Shown: positions 1-7,536 of the stretch, one piece after another
How the letters are laid out: each line of letters begins with the position of its first letter
Position numbering within the stretch: position 1 is the first letter of the stretch
Origin: Lachnospiraceae bacterium
GTDB taxonomy: Bacteria; Bacillota; Clostridia; Lachnospirales; Lachnospiraceae
Direction of reading: 5' to 3'
Assembly (NCBI GenBank): GCA_014804795.1
Contig: JAAUZC010000053.1
Location: forward strand, 62,001 to 126,000
DNA length: 64,000 nt
Translations under genes and position numbers: made by a program
Notes under the pieces: generated by a model
Told to the model about the DNA's origin: nothing
Databases searched by the model: none
Seen by the model: the letters and a program-made list of their open reading frames with translations, nothing else

Positions 1-2
1 GT

Positions 3-1151
3 GCGAAAATAATCCAGACGATGCAGCGCTGGATTGAGGATCTGGAGGACAATGAGTGGGGCTATATCAGGACAAAGACTCCGCTTATGGCAAAGAGCGA
101 TCTGTATAAGCTTTCCGGGCACTGGGATCACTATAAAGAAGGAATGTTTGTACTGGGAGATGAAGAAAAGGACAAGGAAGTATATGCGCTCCGGCCGATG
201 ACCTGCCCGTTCCAGTATTTTGTGTATAAGGCAACTCAGCACTCCTACAGAGATCTGCCGCTGCGTTATGGTGAGACGTCTACACTTTTCCGAAATGAGG
301 ATTCCGGTGAAATGCACGGCCTTACCAGAGTGCGTCAGTTTACGATCTCCGAGGGGCATCTGATCGTGCGACCGGATCAGATGGTGGAGGAATTTAAAAA
401 CTGTCTTGCACTTGCACAGTACTGCCTGAAAACACTGGGCGTGGAGGAGGATGTAACTTACCATCTTTCCAAGTGGGATCCGGACAACAGAGAAAAATAT
501 ATCGGTGAGCCGGAAGTCTGGGAAGAGACCCAGGAGCATATGAGAAATATGATGAATGAGCTGCAGATCCCATTTGTGGAGGATGTGGGGGAAGCTGCTT
601 TCTACGGGCCGAAGATCGATATCAACACAAAAAATGTATATGGCAAGGAAGACACGATGATCACAATACAGTGGGATGCGCTTCTTGCCGAACAGTTTGA
701 TATGTATTATATTGATCAAAACGGTAATAAGGTACGTCCTTATATTATCCACAGAACTTCGATGGGATGTTATGAGAGAACGCTCGCATGGCTGATTGAG
801 AAATATGAGGGCAAGTTCCCGACATGGCTGTGCCCCGTGCAGGTGAGAATTCTGCCTATTTCCGATAAATATGAGGAGTATGCGCAGCGCGTATGCAAAG
901 AGCTGAAAGCAAACGGTGTGCTTTCGGAAGTTGACAGCCGTTCTGAAAAGATCGGCTTTAAGATCAGAGAGGCGAGGCTTGCGAAATTGCCCTATATGCT
1001 TGTGGTCGGGCAGCAGGAGGAAGCGGACGGAACCGTATCTGTGCGAAGCCGCTTTGAGGGAGATGAGGGTGTGAAACCGCTTGCCGAATTTATTGATCAG
1101 ATTTGTAAGGAGATCAGGACGAAAGAAATTCGAAAAGAAGAAAAACAATAG
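3..1151 (+). CDS. thrS: Threonyl-tRNA synthetase, C-terminal part (cut by window edge)
   Basis: Class II aminoacyl-tRNA synthetase that charges tRNA-Thr in the cytoplasm. The frame is already open at base 3 (codons for A-K-I-I-Q-T come before the first ATG at 21), so the N-terminal TGS and editing domains lie to the left of the window. Visible are the catalytic-core segment with a Cys in MTCPFQ (expected zinc ligand), motif 2 RNEDSGEMHGLTRVR, a His in SEGHL, motif 3 around HRTSMGCYERTLAWLIE, and an anticodon-binding domain starting near PVQVRILPISDKY. The C terminus is intact and ends in a Lys/Glu-rich tail. Clostridial thrS genes are often controlled by a T-box, but that region is not in view. 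Identity is secure from motif order and spacing. Confidence 0.97.
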   Translation, partial: AKIIQTMQRWIEDLEDNEWGYIRTKTPLMAKSDLYKLSGHWDHYKEGMFVLGDEEKDKEVYALRPMTCPFQYFVYKATQHSYRDLPLRYGETSTLFRNEDSGEMHGLTRVRQFTISEGHLIVRPDQMVEEFKNCLALAQYCLKTLGVEEDVTYHLSKWDPDNREKYIGEPEVWEETQEHMRNMMNELQIPFVEDVGEAAFYGPKIDINTKNVYGKEDTMITIQWDALLAEQFDMYYIDQNGNKVRPYIIHRTSMGCYERTLAWLIEKYEGKFPTWLCPVQVRILPISDKYEEYAQRVCKELKANGVLSEVDSRSEKIGFKIREARLAKLPYMLVVGQQEEADGTVSVRSRFEGDEGVKPLAEFIDQICKEIRTKEIRKEEKQ

Positions 1152-1216
1152 CATAAATAGACCGTAATTCGCCAATACTGATTTTGTAAAAGTAGAAAAT
1201 CAGGAGGTGTAAGAAA

Positions 1217-1534
1217 ATGGCTGAATTGCGTTGTTCCGTGGAAAATTGTACCTATAACTGTGACAGGTGCTGCTGCAAGGGAGATATTATGGTGGAGGGC
1301 AGACATGCCAGCCGCAAAGATGATACCTGCTGCGGAAGTTTTAAGGACAGAAGCGATATGGGGGCATTTACCAGTTCCATATCTCATCCCAGCAGAACGA
1401 TCAGCATTGACTGTGACGCAGATAAATGCATTTATAATACGAATTATAAGTGCTATGCGGATCATGTGGATATCAAGGGCTGCGGCGCAGATAATTGCAG
1501 GGAAACAACATGTTCCACTTTTAAAGAAAAATAA
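1217..1534 (+). CDS. DUF1540 protein with two cysteine-rich repeats
   Basis: 105-residue cytoplasmic protein with two copies of the DUF1540 pattern: LRCSVENCTYNCDRCCCKG at residues 4-22 and SIDCDADKCIYNTNYKCYA at about 57-75, each followed by an I-x-V/I strand and a C-x-TF or C-x-SF closing segment (CCGSF, CSTF). The regular Cys spacing suggests a small metal-binding fold, probably zinc; that is inference, since the family has no settled function. The start is fixed by a strong AGGAGGTG at 1202-1209. It stands alone after thrS, and a hairpin at 1639-1672 may end its transcript. Such proteins are common in Lachnospiraceae, which supports the taxonomic guess. Confidence 0.85.
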   Translation: MAELRCSVENCTYNCDRCCCKGDIMVEGRHASRKDDTCCGSFKDRSDMGAFTSSISHPSRTISIDCDADKCIYNTNYKCYADHVDIKGCGADNCRETTCSTFKEK

Positions 1535-1638
1535 ATCAATATTTTGTGGTTTTTATTTTGAAAAGTAGCGCTTTGGTAGCACTTCATAAAGTATGATTGT
1601 TTTTGTAAAAGGGGAAACGCTTACAGGAGGGGATCCTG

Positions 1639-1679
1639 GAGCCGGAATGAGTCGGGAAGAAATTTCCGGCTCATTTCTT
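1639..1679 (+). terminator. Putative terminator after the DUF1540 gene
   Basis: GAGCCGGAA (1639-1647) can pair with TTCCGGCTC (1664-1672), 9 bp, followed by the weak T-rich tail ATTTCTT. It is a reasonable intrinsic terminator, but the uridine run is short. Confidence 0.5.
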
Positions 1680-1680
1680 A

Positions 1681-1783
1681 TCATATAGGAAACTTCGTCT
1701 CCTATATGACAAAACCCTCCGGGGGATGCGCAGCTCGCGGAAGGAAATTACTGCTTTGCAGTCCGCTCACTCGCGAACTCTTT
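1681..1783. repeat. Dispersed intergenic repeat, copy 1
   Basis: About 100 bp that recurs nearly identically at 15091-15212. It opens with a perfect 10-bp inverted repeat (TCATATAGGA at 1681-1690, TCCTATATGA at 1700-1709), then a CCCTCCGGGGG motif, a second small hairpin ACTGC-TTT-GCAGT (1750-1762) and an arm ending GCGAACTCTTT. The start matches the second copy except for one base in the first hairpin and one inserted base. It contains no gene and lies between the DUF1540 gene and the infC promoter. Confidence 0.85.
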
Positions 1784-1825
1784 ATTCGAAATCGGAATAA
1801 AGCTGTAAAAAGTTTCCGCAAAGCA

Positions 1826-1854
1826 TTGACATTTCAGGAAAGTAGTGTTAGTAT
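1826..1854 (+). promoter_or_regulatory. Promoter of the infC operon
   Basis: TTGACA at 1826-1831, exactly 17 bases, then TAGTAT at 1849-1854: a good housekeeping sigma factor promoter. Transcription would begin near 1861, giving an untranslated leader of about 248 bases before infC. Confidence 0.75.
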
Positions 1855-1860
1855 ATCAGA

Positions 1861-2108
1861 GTGCGATTCAGAATATTATGTAAGGAACGCATAAAACAAG
1901 CAGAGTATCCACTCTCACCCTGCGGCGCGGGCTGGCAGGTGTTCAAAATTATGATTTTCAGGATTCGGCGGTGAGCTGCCGGATTTGTAGGAAAGCTTGA
2001 TTTGGTGGATAGTGCTGCTATCCACTTTTTGTGTGTAAGCAACGATCGGCCTGCAGAGCAGGCAGATTTTATGCTAAGAAAAGAGAAGTCGAGGGGGAGG
2101 GAAAAACC
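1861..2108 (+). promoter_or_regulatory. infC-rpmI-rplT leader with terminator/antiterminator switch
   Basis: Leader RNA of the translation factor operon. Seen: near the 5' end a small hairpin AGAGT-ATCC-ACTCT (1902-1915) exposes TATCCAC (1906-1912). The same seven bases are an exact complement of GTGGATA (2005-2011), which is the left arm of the downstream terminator. Pairing upstream would therefore break the terminator, and freeing it would allow termination. In Bacillus subtilis, ribosomal protein L20 binds the infC leader and promotes premature termination; a similar feedback by the L20 encoded here (rplT) is inferred. Identity with any named leader family was not tested. Confidence 0.7.
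2005..2030 (+). terminator. Attenuator terminator in the infC leader
   Basis: Perfect 8-bp stem GTGGATAG / CTATCCAC with the five-base loop TGCTG, followed directly by TTTTT (2026-2030). It sits before the coding region, so it acts as an attenuator rather than an operon end. Confidence 0.85.
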
Positions 2109-2615
2109 ATTAGCGATTATTTCATTAACGAACAGATAAGAGACCGGGAAGTACGTGTTATAGGTGAGGACGGTCAGCAGCTCGGAATTATGTCATCGAG
2201 AGATGCGATGAGACTGGCGGAGGAGGCCGGCGTAGATCTGGTAAAGATAGCGCCCACAGCAAAACCTCCGGTCTGCAGAATTGTTGATTATGGAAAGTTC
2301 AGATATGAACAGACCAGAAAAGAAAAGGATGCTAAGAGAAAGCAGAAGACTATGGAAGTCAAGGAACTGCGTTTGTCTCCCAATATTGACACGAATGACT
2401 TGAATACCAAAGTAAATGCGGCAAGAAAATTCTTGAGCAAGGGGGATAAAGTAAAGGTTACCCTGCGTTTCAGAGGACGGGAAATGGCGCATATGAACAA
2501 CAGCAAGCATATTTTGGACGATTTTGCTCAGGCGCTTGCGGATGTTGCGGTGGTTGATAAGGCACCTAAGGTGGAAGGACGGAGTATGACTATGTTTTTA
2601 GCACAGAAAAAATAG
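2109..2615 (+). CDS. infC: Translation initiation factor IF-3, AUU start
   Basis: IF-3 binds the 30S subunit, keeps it apart from 50S and checks start-codon pairing. The sequence fits the family: N-domain (M)SDYFINEQIRDREVRVIGE, a Lys-rich linker, then the C-domain with KVTLRFRGREMAHM. I place the start at ATT 2109, not at any ATG: the reading from there begins at the usual family N terminus, a strong GGGGAGG (2094-2100) stands 8 bases upstream, and infC genes widely use AUU, which lets IF-3 repress its own translation. The frame is also open upstream to a GTG at 2031, but that segment overlaps the attenuator tail and looks non-coding. The product is 168 residues, normal for the family. First gene of the L35/L20 operon. 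Confidence 0.93.
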   Translation: MSDYFINEQIRDREVRVIGEDGQQLGIMSSRDAMRLAEEAGVDLVKIAPTAKPPVCRIVDYGKFRYEQTRKEKDAKRKQKTMEVKELRLSPNIDTNDLNTKVNAARKFLSKGDKVKVTLRFRGREMAHMNNSKHILDDFAQALADVAVVDKAPKVEGRSMTMFLAQKK

Positions 2616-2656
2616 TTTCCGTTATAAAAATAAAGAAAGTACAGGAGGAATGAATT

Positions 2657-2854
2657 ATGCCAAAAATGAAGACAAGCAGAGCGGCTGCAAAGCGTTTCAA
2701 AGCAACCGGAACAGGAAAACTGAAAAGAAATAAAGCTTATAAAAGCCATATCTTAACCAAGAAGAGCACCAAGAGAAAAAGAAATCTCAGGAAAGCAGCA
2801 ATGACAGATGCAACAAACGTAAAGAATATGAAGAAGATTCTGCCGTATTTATAA
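2657..2854 (+). CDS. rpmI: 50S ribosomal protein L35
   Basis: 65-residue basic ribosomal protein of the large subunit. Sequence starts [20 protein letters not shown] and has the typical [11 protein letters not shown] and [11 protein letters not shown] segments. AGGAGG at 2643-2648 sets the ATG at 2657. It lies 41 bases after infC and 70 before rplT, the standard order infC-rpmI-rplT, so it is presumably under the same leader control. Confidence 0.97.
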   Translation: MPKMKTSRAAAKRFKATGTGKLKRNKAYKSHILTKKSTKRKRNLRKAAMTDATNVKNMKKILPYL

Positions 2855-2924
2855 AAGATTGCGTCCCGCATTTTTTGAGAAGCTGGCAGAGTATTAAGCA
2901 ATGATCGGTTAGGAGGATAAAAAA

Positions 2925-3278
2925 ATGGCAAGAGTAAAAGGCGGCATGAACGCCAGAAAAAAACATAACAGAGTATTAAAGCTTGCAAAAGGCTACAGAG
3001 GTGCAAGATCAAAACAGTATAGAATTGCAAAACAGTCCGTTATGCGGGCACTGGCAAGTTCCTATGCAGGAAGAAAGGAAAGAAAACGTCAGTTCAGACA
3101 GCTTTGGATCGCTCGTATCAATGCGGCAGCAAGAATGAACGGTTTATCTTACAGCAGATTTATGCATGGCCTGAAACTGGCTGAGGTAGATATCAACAGA
3201 AAGATGCTTGCAGAACTGGCAGTAAATGATGCAGAGGGATTTGCATCTCTGGCAGAACTGGCAAAGAGCAAACTGTAA
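2925..3278 (+). CDS. rplT: 50S ribosomal protein L20
   Basis: 117-residue protein that binds 23S rRNA and is needed early in large-subunit assembly. Starts [20 protein letters not shown] and includes [20 protein letters not shown] and RDR-like basic helices followed by [20 protein letters not shown]. Full normal length. TAGGAGG lies about 8 bases before the ATG. Last gene of the operon; by analogy with Bacillus, its product may be the repressor that senses free L20 at the infC leader. Confidence 0.97.
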   Translation: MARVKGGMNARKKHNRVLKLAKGYRGARSKQYRIAKQSVMRALASSYAGRKERKRQFRQLWIARINAAARMNGLSYSRFMHGLKLAEVDINRKMLAELAVNDAEGFASLAELAKSKL

Positions 3279-3293
3279 GCAGTTCAGCCATGC

Positions 3294-3439
3294 AGAAATG
3301 TTTGTGTAATGCGACCGTGGGAGCTCGCTCACTAAGGGTGCATTACACAAACATTTCTATAGGGCGGACGCCCGACATGAAATAAGTCACCGGCCAATTA
3401 ATCATATCATTAGAGAAAAAGTATATTCCGGTGACTTAT
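3294..3439. repeat. Inverted repeats after rplT
   Basis: The 300-base gap between rplT and pepD holds no gene but is rich in palindromes. A perfect 19-bp inverted repeat (3294-3312 with 3340-3358; arms start AGAAATGTTTG and end CAAACATTTCT) encloses a 27-base loop and has no T run. GGGCG-GA-CGCCC follows at 3362-3373. A 12-bp pair ATAAGTCACCGG (3382-3393) and CCGGTGACTTAT (3428-3439) spans 34 AT-rich bases. The first may end or protect the rplT transcript; the role of the others is unknown. Confidence 0.75.
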
Positions 3440-3480
3440 GAATGGCATGGCTGAATAGTAACAAAATATAATAGTATTAT

Positions 3481-3514
3481 AAAAATCGGGTGCACAGCCA
3501 CTCGATTTTTCTGT
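3481..3514 (+). terminator. Hairpin with T run before pepD
   Basis: AAAAATCGGGTG pairs with CCACTCGATTTTT (12 bp including one G-T) around a 6-base loop and ends in a T run. A TATAAT at about 3456 lies just upstream, so this is either the terminator of the ribosomal operon or a 5' attenuator of pepD. Confidence 0.55.
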
Positions 3515-3579
3515 ATGTGTGAGAAAGTGTGTATGTTCCGTCGGCGATGCTGTAACGGCGGGAAAGGAGAGAAAACAGG

Positions 3580-5022
3580 ATGCGTATATTAGGAGATTTG
3601 GAGCCGAAGTCTGTGTTTCGGTTTTTTGAAGAGATATGTGAGATTCCGCACGGTTCGGGCAATGTGGAAAAATTGAGTGATTATCTGGTTTCTTTTGCAA
3701 AGGAAAGAGGGCTTGCCTGCAGACAGGATGATATGAAAAATGTGATCATTTCTAAGGAAGCTGCGCCCGGTTACGAGGAAGAAGAAGGTATTATACTGCA
3801 GGGGCATATGGACATGGTGGCGGTGAAAAAGCCGGACTGCGATATTGATATGAAGACCCAGGGGTTAAAGCTGGCGGTGGAAGGCGATTATATTTATGCC
3901 GAAAATACGAGCCTTGGCGGTGATGACGGGATTGCTGTCGCCTATGCACTTGCCATTTTGGATGATGACAGTCTGCCGCATCCTCATTTGGATGTAGTGA
4001 TCACAGTGGATGAAGAGGTAGGCATGGACGGAGCAAGGGCACTTGATCTGTCCGATGTGAAAGGGACAAGATTGCTCAATCTGGATTCCGAGGACGAGGG
4101 ATATTTTCTGGCGGGCTGTGCGGGCGGCGCAAGAGTAAAGCACTTTTTGCCGGCAATCTGGGATGGAAAGAGCGGTACTGCTTACACCTGTAAGATCTGT
4201 GGACTTTTGGGCGGACATTCCGGCGGAGAGATCCATAAGGAGCGGGGAAACGCCAACAGCCTGATGGGGCGCCTTTTGCAGGCGTTATCTGAGATAACGG
4301 ATATCGGCATTTTTGAGCTCTCGGGCGGTCTGGCGGACAATGCAATTACAAGGGAAGCGGTACTGAAATTTATAGCTTCGGAAAAGAAAGAAGAGCTGGA
4401 ACAGGCAGTGAAAGCTTTTGAGAAGGTGCTGCAGGCGGAACTTTCCACAAAAGATCCGGGCGTAAAGATTGAGATGACAAAGGAGGAGGGCGCATCATGC
4501 ATGTGCCTGAGCAAAGTCAACACAGAAAAGGTGAAAAATCTTTTGCTGTTAATGCCGAACGGTGTGCAGGCGATGAGCGCCGATATGCACGGACTGGTGC
4601 AGACTTCTTTAAATAACGGTATTATGAAACTGGATGAGAAAGCATTTACGGTAGTCACATCTGTCAGGAGTTCCGTTGCCAGTGAGAAAGAGGCGCTTAT
4701 CACAAAAATAGTGACTTTAACGCAGGTGCTGGGCGGAACGGTGGAGGTAACCGGGGACTATCCGGGCTGGGCTTATCAGAAAAAATCACCTTTCCGTGAT
4801 CTGTGTGTAAAAGTATATGAAGACATGTACGGAAAAAAACCGGAAATTCAGGCAATCCATGCAGGTGTGGAATGTGGCATTCTGTTGGAAAAACGGCCTG
4901 ATCTGGACTGTATTTCGCTGGGACCCGATATGAAGGACATTCATACAACGGAAGAAAAATTAAGTATTTCCTCCGCAAAGCGGGTATGGGAATATGTGTG
5001 CAGAGTGTTGGCAGAGAAGTAA
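3580..5022 (+). CDS. pepD: Aminoacyl-histidine dipeptidase (Xaa-His dipeptidase, M20 family)
   Basis: 480-residue cytosolic metallopeptidase that cleaves dipeptides, classically those with C-terminal His such as carnosine. Metal-binding landmarks of clan MH are visible in order: QGHMDMV, LGGDDGIAVA, the catalytic TVDEEVGMDGA, LLNLDSEDEG, and a late His in AIHAGVECGIL with HTTEE near the C terminus. Length matches PepD (about 480). The ATG at 3580 follows GGAAAGGAGAG. A hairpin lies upstream; a stem-loop leader element begins just after the stop, before larB. It likely recycles peptides taken up from the gut. Confidence 0.93.
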   Translation: MRILGDLEPKSVFRFFEEICEIPHGSGNVEKLSDYLVSFAKERGLACRQDDMKNVIISKEAAPGYEEEEGIILQGHMDMVAVKKPDCDIDMKTQGLKLAVEGDYIYAENTSLGGDDGIAVAYALAILDDDSLPHPHLDVVITVDEEVGMDGARALDLSDVKGTRLLNLDSEDEGYFLAGCAGGARVKHFLPAIWDGKSGTAYTCKICGLLGGHSGGEIHKERGNANSLMGRLLQALSEITDIGIFELSGGLADNAITREAVLKFIASEKKEELEQAVKAFEKVLQAELSTKDPGVKIEMTKEEGASCMCLSKVNTEKVKNLLLLMPNGVQAMSADMHGLVQTSLNNGIMKLDEKAFTVVTSVRSSVASEKEALITKIVTLTQVLGGTVEVTGDYPGWAYQKKSPFRDLCVKVYEDMYGKKPEIQAIHAGVECGILLEKRPDLDCISLGPDMKDIHTTEEKLSISSAKRVWEYVCRVLAEK

Positions 5023-5023
5023 A

Positions 5024-5126
5024 TACAGCATGAGCCCGTACGGCATCCGGAGGATTTGCAGACGCGTAAGCGGCTGTAAATCTCTCCGCCGCAATGATGC
5101 CGGGAGGGCGAATGCGGAACTGGAAT
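5024..5126 (+). repeat. Structured leader element, full copy 1 (before larB)
   Basis: Stem-loop with the same plan as three others in the window. Outer 10-position stem 5028-5037 with 5106-5115 (8 of 10 paired), 3x3 internal loop GTA/GGA, 8-position stem 5041-5048 with 5095-5102 (7 of 8), then an apical stem CGGAGGATTTGCAG (5048-5061) with 5074-5088. The tail GGAACT (5116-5121) plus GGAAT leads toward the larB ribosome-binding site. This copy is the least regular of the four. Confidence 0.75.
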
Positions 5127-5149
5127 AAGAAACTGGAATGGAGACTTTT

Positions 5150-5896
5150 ATGGAATTGCGGGATATGCTTGAAATGGTAAGGACCGGGGAAGTGTCTGTG
5201 GAGGAAGCGGAAAAGTATTTTGCGAAAAAGCCCTTTGAGGATATGGGGTATGCAAAGTTGGATACCCAGCGGGAAATGCGTTCCGGTTATCCGGAAGTAG
5301 TTTACTGCAGCGGGAAGGCAGATGAACATCTTTTGCGTATTTTTGAAACGCTGTACAGGGAAAACGGGGAAGTGCTGGGGACAAGAGCTTCCAAAGAGCA
5401 GTATGAACTGGTGCGGCAAAGTATTCCGGAGATCAGCTATGATGAAATTTCTCATATTCTGAAAATAGAGCGGCCGGGAAAACAAAGAAAAGGCCTGATA
5501 GCGGTCTGTACCGCGGGCACAGCGGATATTCCGGTGGCGGAGGAAGCAGCTCAGACAGCGGAATATTTCGGCAATCAGGTGGAGCGCATTTATGACGTGG
5601 GTGTCAGTGGAATCCATCGCCTGTTGTCCAAAATGGACACAATTCGTTTGGCAAACTGCGTTGTGGCGGTGGCAGGTATGGAGGGAGCCCTTGCCAGTGT
5701 GATCGGCGGACTGGTGGAGAGGCCGGTGATCGCGGTGCCGACATCTGTGGGATACGGTGCAAATATGGGCGGAATATCGGCACTTTTAACGATGATCAAT
5801 TCCTGCGCCAATGGGATTGCGGTGGTGAATATTGACAATGGATATGGGGCCGGGTATATGGCTTCGCAGATCAACAGGTTGGGGCTGCGGTCCTGA
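5150..5896 (+). CDS. larB: Nickel pincer cofactor biosynthesis protein LarB
   Basis: LarB carboxylates and hydrolyses nicotinic acid adenine dinucleotide to give the pyridinium-3,5-dicarboxylate precursor of the nickel-pincer nucleotide used by lactate racemase. The C-terminal two thirds resemble PurE-type AIR carboxylases: GLIAVCTAGTADIPVAEEA, YDVGVSGIHRLL, VVAVAGMEGALASVIGGL, AVPTSVGYGA and a Gly-rich NIDNGYGAGYMA end. I prefer ATG 5150 because AATGGAG at 5137-5143 is well spaced; ATG 5138 would add four residues but lacks a site. About 248 residues, normal. First of larB-larC-larE on one strand. Confidence 0.93.
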   Translation: MELRDMLEMVRTGEVSVEEAEKYFAKKPFEDMGYAKLDTQREMRSGYPEVVYCSGKADEHLLRIFETLYRENGEVLGTRASKEQYELVRQSIPEISYDEISHILKIERPGKQRKGLIAVCTAGTADIPVAEEAAQTAEYFGNQVERIYDVGVSGIHRLLSKMDTIRLANCVVAVAGMEGALASVIGGLVERPVIAVPTSVGYGANMGGISALLTMINSCANGIAVVNIDNGYGAGYMASQINRLGLRS

Positions 5897-5946
5897 TTGA
5901 GGGGGAGGATCTGCAGATAGGTATGTAACAGGAGGTTCGAATTATT

Positions 5947-7410
5947 GTGAATACAAAGAAAAATACATTGTATCTGGAATGCAATAGCGGCATCAGCGGT
6001 GATATGGCTGTGGCAGCATTGCTGGATCTTGGAGCGGACAGGGAGGTTTTGAAAAAAGCTTTAAAAAGCATTCCTGTCAAAGGTTTTCGGATCAGGATCA
6101 GCCGGGTAAAAAAAGCCGGGCTGGATGTATGTGATTTTCATGTGATTTTAGATGAGGCTCATGAAAACCATGATCATGATATGGCGTATTTATTTGGGGA
6201 TGCGCATCATGAGGAACATAAACATCTTCATGGTAAAGAGCATGAACATCTTCATGAAGAATATGATGACCATAGCAAAGAACATAATACCGGTCATGTT
6301 TTTCATTCTCACCATGAGCACCGCAGTCTGTCAGAGATTTTGCATATCATTGAGCATACAGAGATGACAAAGGGAGCGAAAGAGACAGCGGCGCGTATCT
6401 TTAAGATACTGGCAGAAGCAGAGGCGAAAGCGCATGGTCTGCCGGAAGAAAAAGTACATTTTCATGAAGTGGGGGCAGTGGATTCCATCGTGGATATCAT
6501 TTCGGTGGCGGTTTGTCTGGATAATCTGGGGGTGGCAGAGTGTATTGTGCCTGCAATCTGTGAGGGAACAGGTACGATTCGCTGTCAGCATGGTATTATG
6601 AGTGTGCCCGTACCGGCAGTGGTGAATATTGTGAAAGAGCATCAGTTAAAGCTTTCTATTACAAATATCATTGGAGAACTTGTGACGCCTACCGGTGCGG
6701 CAATCGTGGCAGCCGTTAAGACAGCAGACACATTGCCGGAGAGTTTTCGAATTATAAAAACAGGCATGGGCGGCGGAAAGCGTACCTATGAAAGGCCGAG
6801 CATCCTGCGTGCCATGTTGATAGAAAAACTGAGTGAACCGGTCGGAGATGACCGGATTAGCAAAACCGACATGGTCAACAGAAATGACAAAGATGTCATT
6901 TATAAGCTGGAGAGCAATATAGACGACTGTTCCGGTGAGGTTTTGGGGTATGTTATGGACAGGCTTTTGGAAGCGGGTGCAAGGGATGTGCACTATATAC
7001 CGGTTTATATGAAAAAGAACCGTCCGGCGTATCAGCTTAATGTGATCTGTAAAGAGGAGCAGATTCCTGCATTGGAAAGTATTATTTTTTCAGAGACGAC
7101 AACAATTGGAATCCGCAGACAGAGAATGGAGCGCTCCGTGCTGCCGCGCCGCAGTCTGGAAATATTGACTGAACATGGCAATGCTATGGTAAAGGAATGC
7201 CGTTTGCCTGATGATAAGGGGATAAAATATTACCCGGAGTATGAGAGCGTGGTAAAACTGTGCAAAACAAGCGGGAAGTCTTTTTTGGAAATGTATCATC
7301 TGATCATAGAGCAGTGTAAGGCAAAAATGTCTGGCGATGTAAAGAAAGAAACGGCTAAGAAATCCAAAGTGCGGAGATTATGGAAGAGAAAATATGAGGA
7401 GCTTTCCTGA
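5947..7410 (+). CDS. larC: Nickel insertion protein LarC, unsplit, with His-rich insert
   Basis: LarC is a CTP-dependent nickel insertase that cyclometallates the pincer cofactor. The N-terminal family signature LYLECNSGISGDMAVAALLDLGA is present, followed by VHFHEVGAVDSIVDI, the CEGTGTIRCQHG and PVPAVV segments, and the C-terminal ESNIDDCSGEVLGYVMDRL. Between residues about 73 and 125 is a stretch with over twenty His plus many Asp/Glu, likely for holding nickel. In Lactobacillus plantarum larC is read in two parts with a frameshift; here it is one open frame of 487 codons. GTG start at 5947 behind AGGAGGT (5930-5936). Middle gene of the lar cluster. Confidence 0.93.
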   Translation: MNTKKNTLYLECNSGISGDMAVAALLDLGADREVLKKALKSIPVKGFRIRISRVKKAGLDVCDFHVILDEAHENHDHDMAYLFGDAHHEEHKHLHGKEHEHLHEEYDDHSKEHNTGHVFHSHHEHRSLSEILHIIEHTEMTKGAKETAARIFKILAEAEAKAHGLPEEKVHFHEVGAVDSIVDIISVAVCLDNLGVAECIVPAICEGTGTIRCQHGIMSVPVPAVVNIVKEHQLKLSITNIIGELVTPTGAAIVAAVKTADTLPESFRIIKTGMGGGKRTYERPSILRAMLIEKLSEPVGDDRISKTDMVNRNDKDVIYKLESNIDDCSGEVLGYVMDRLLEAGARDVHYIPVYMKKNRPAYQLNVICKEEQIPALESIIFSETTTIGIRRQRMERSVLPRRSLEILTEHGNAMVKECRLPDDKGIKYYPEYESVVKLCKTSGKSFLEMYHLIIEQCKAKMSGDVKKETAKKSKVRRLWKRKYEELS

Positions 7411-7536
7411 TAAAGCCGTCATCGGGAAAGACCGGGGCGGTCAATATATTGGCCGACCGGTTGGATACCCGTAAAGGTGCGGGAATTTGCGAAAATAGAG
7501 GATGAGATTACATTCCGGGCAGAAAGGATAAGCGGC

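Noticed and set aside
2031..2108. N-terminal extension of infC to GTG 2031
   Set aside because: It would begin at the attenuator T run and does not match IF-3 family N termini; AUU 2109 has the proper ribosome-binding site.
4700..5617. Long minus-strand open frame (305 codons) opposite pepD and larB
   Set aside because: Runs across two well-supported genes and the leader element, has low-complexity Arg/His/Pro-rich composition and no ribosome-binding site. It is a shadow.
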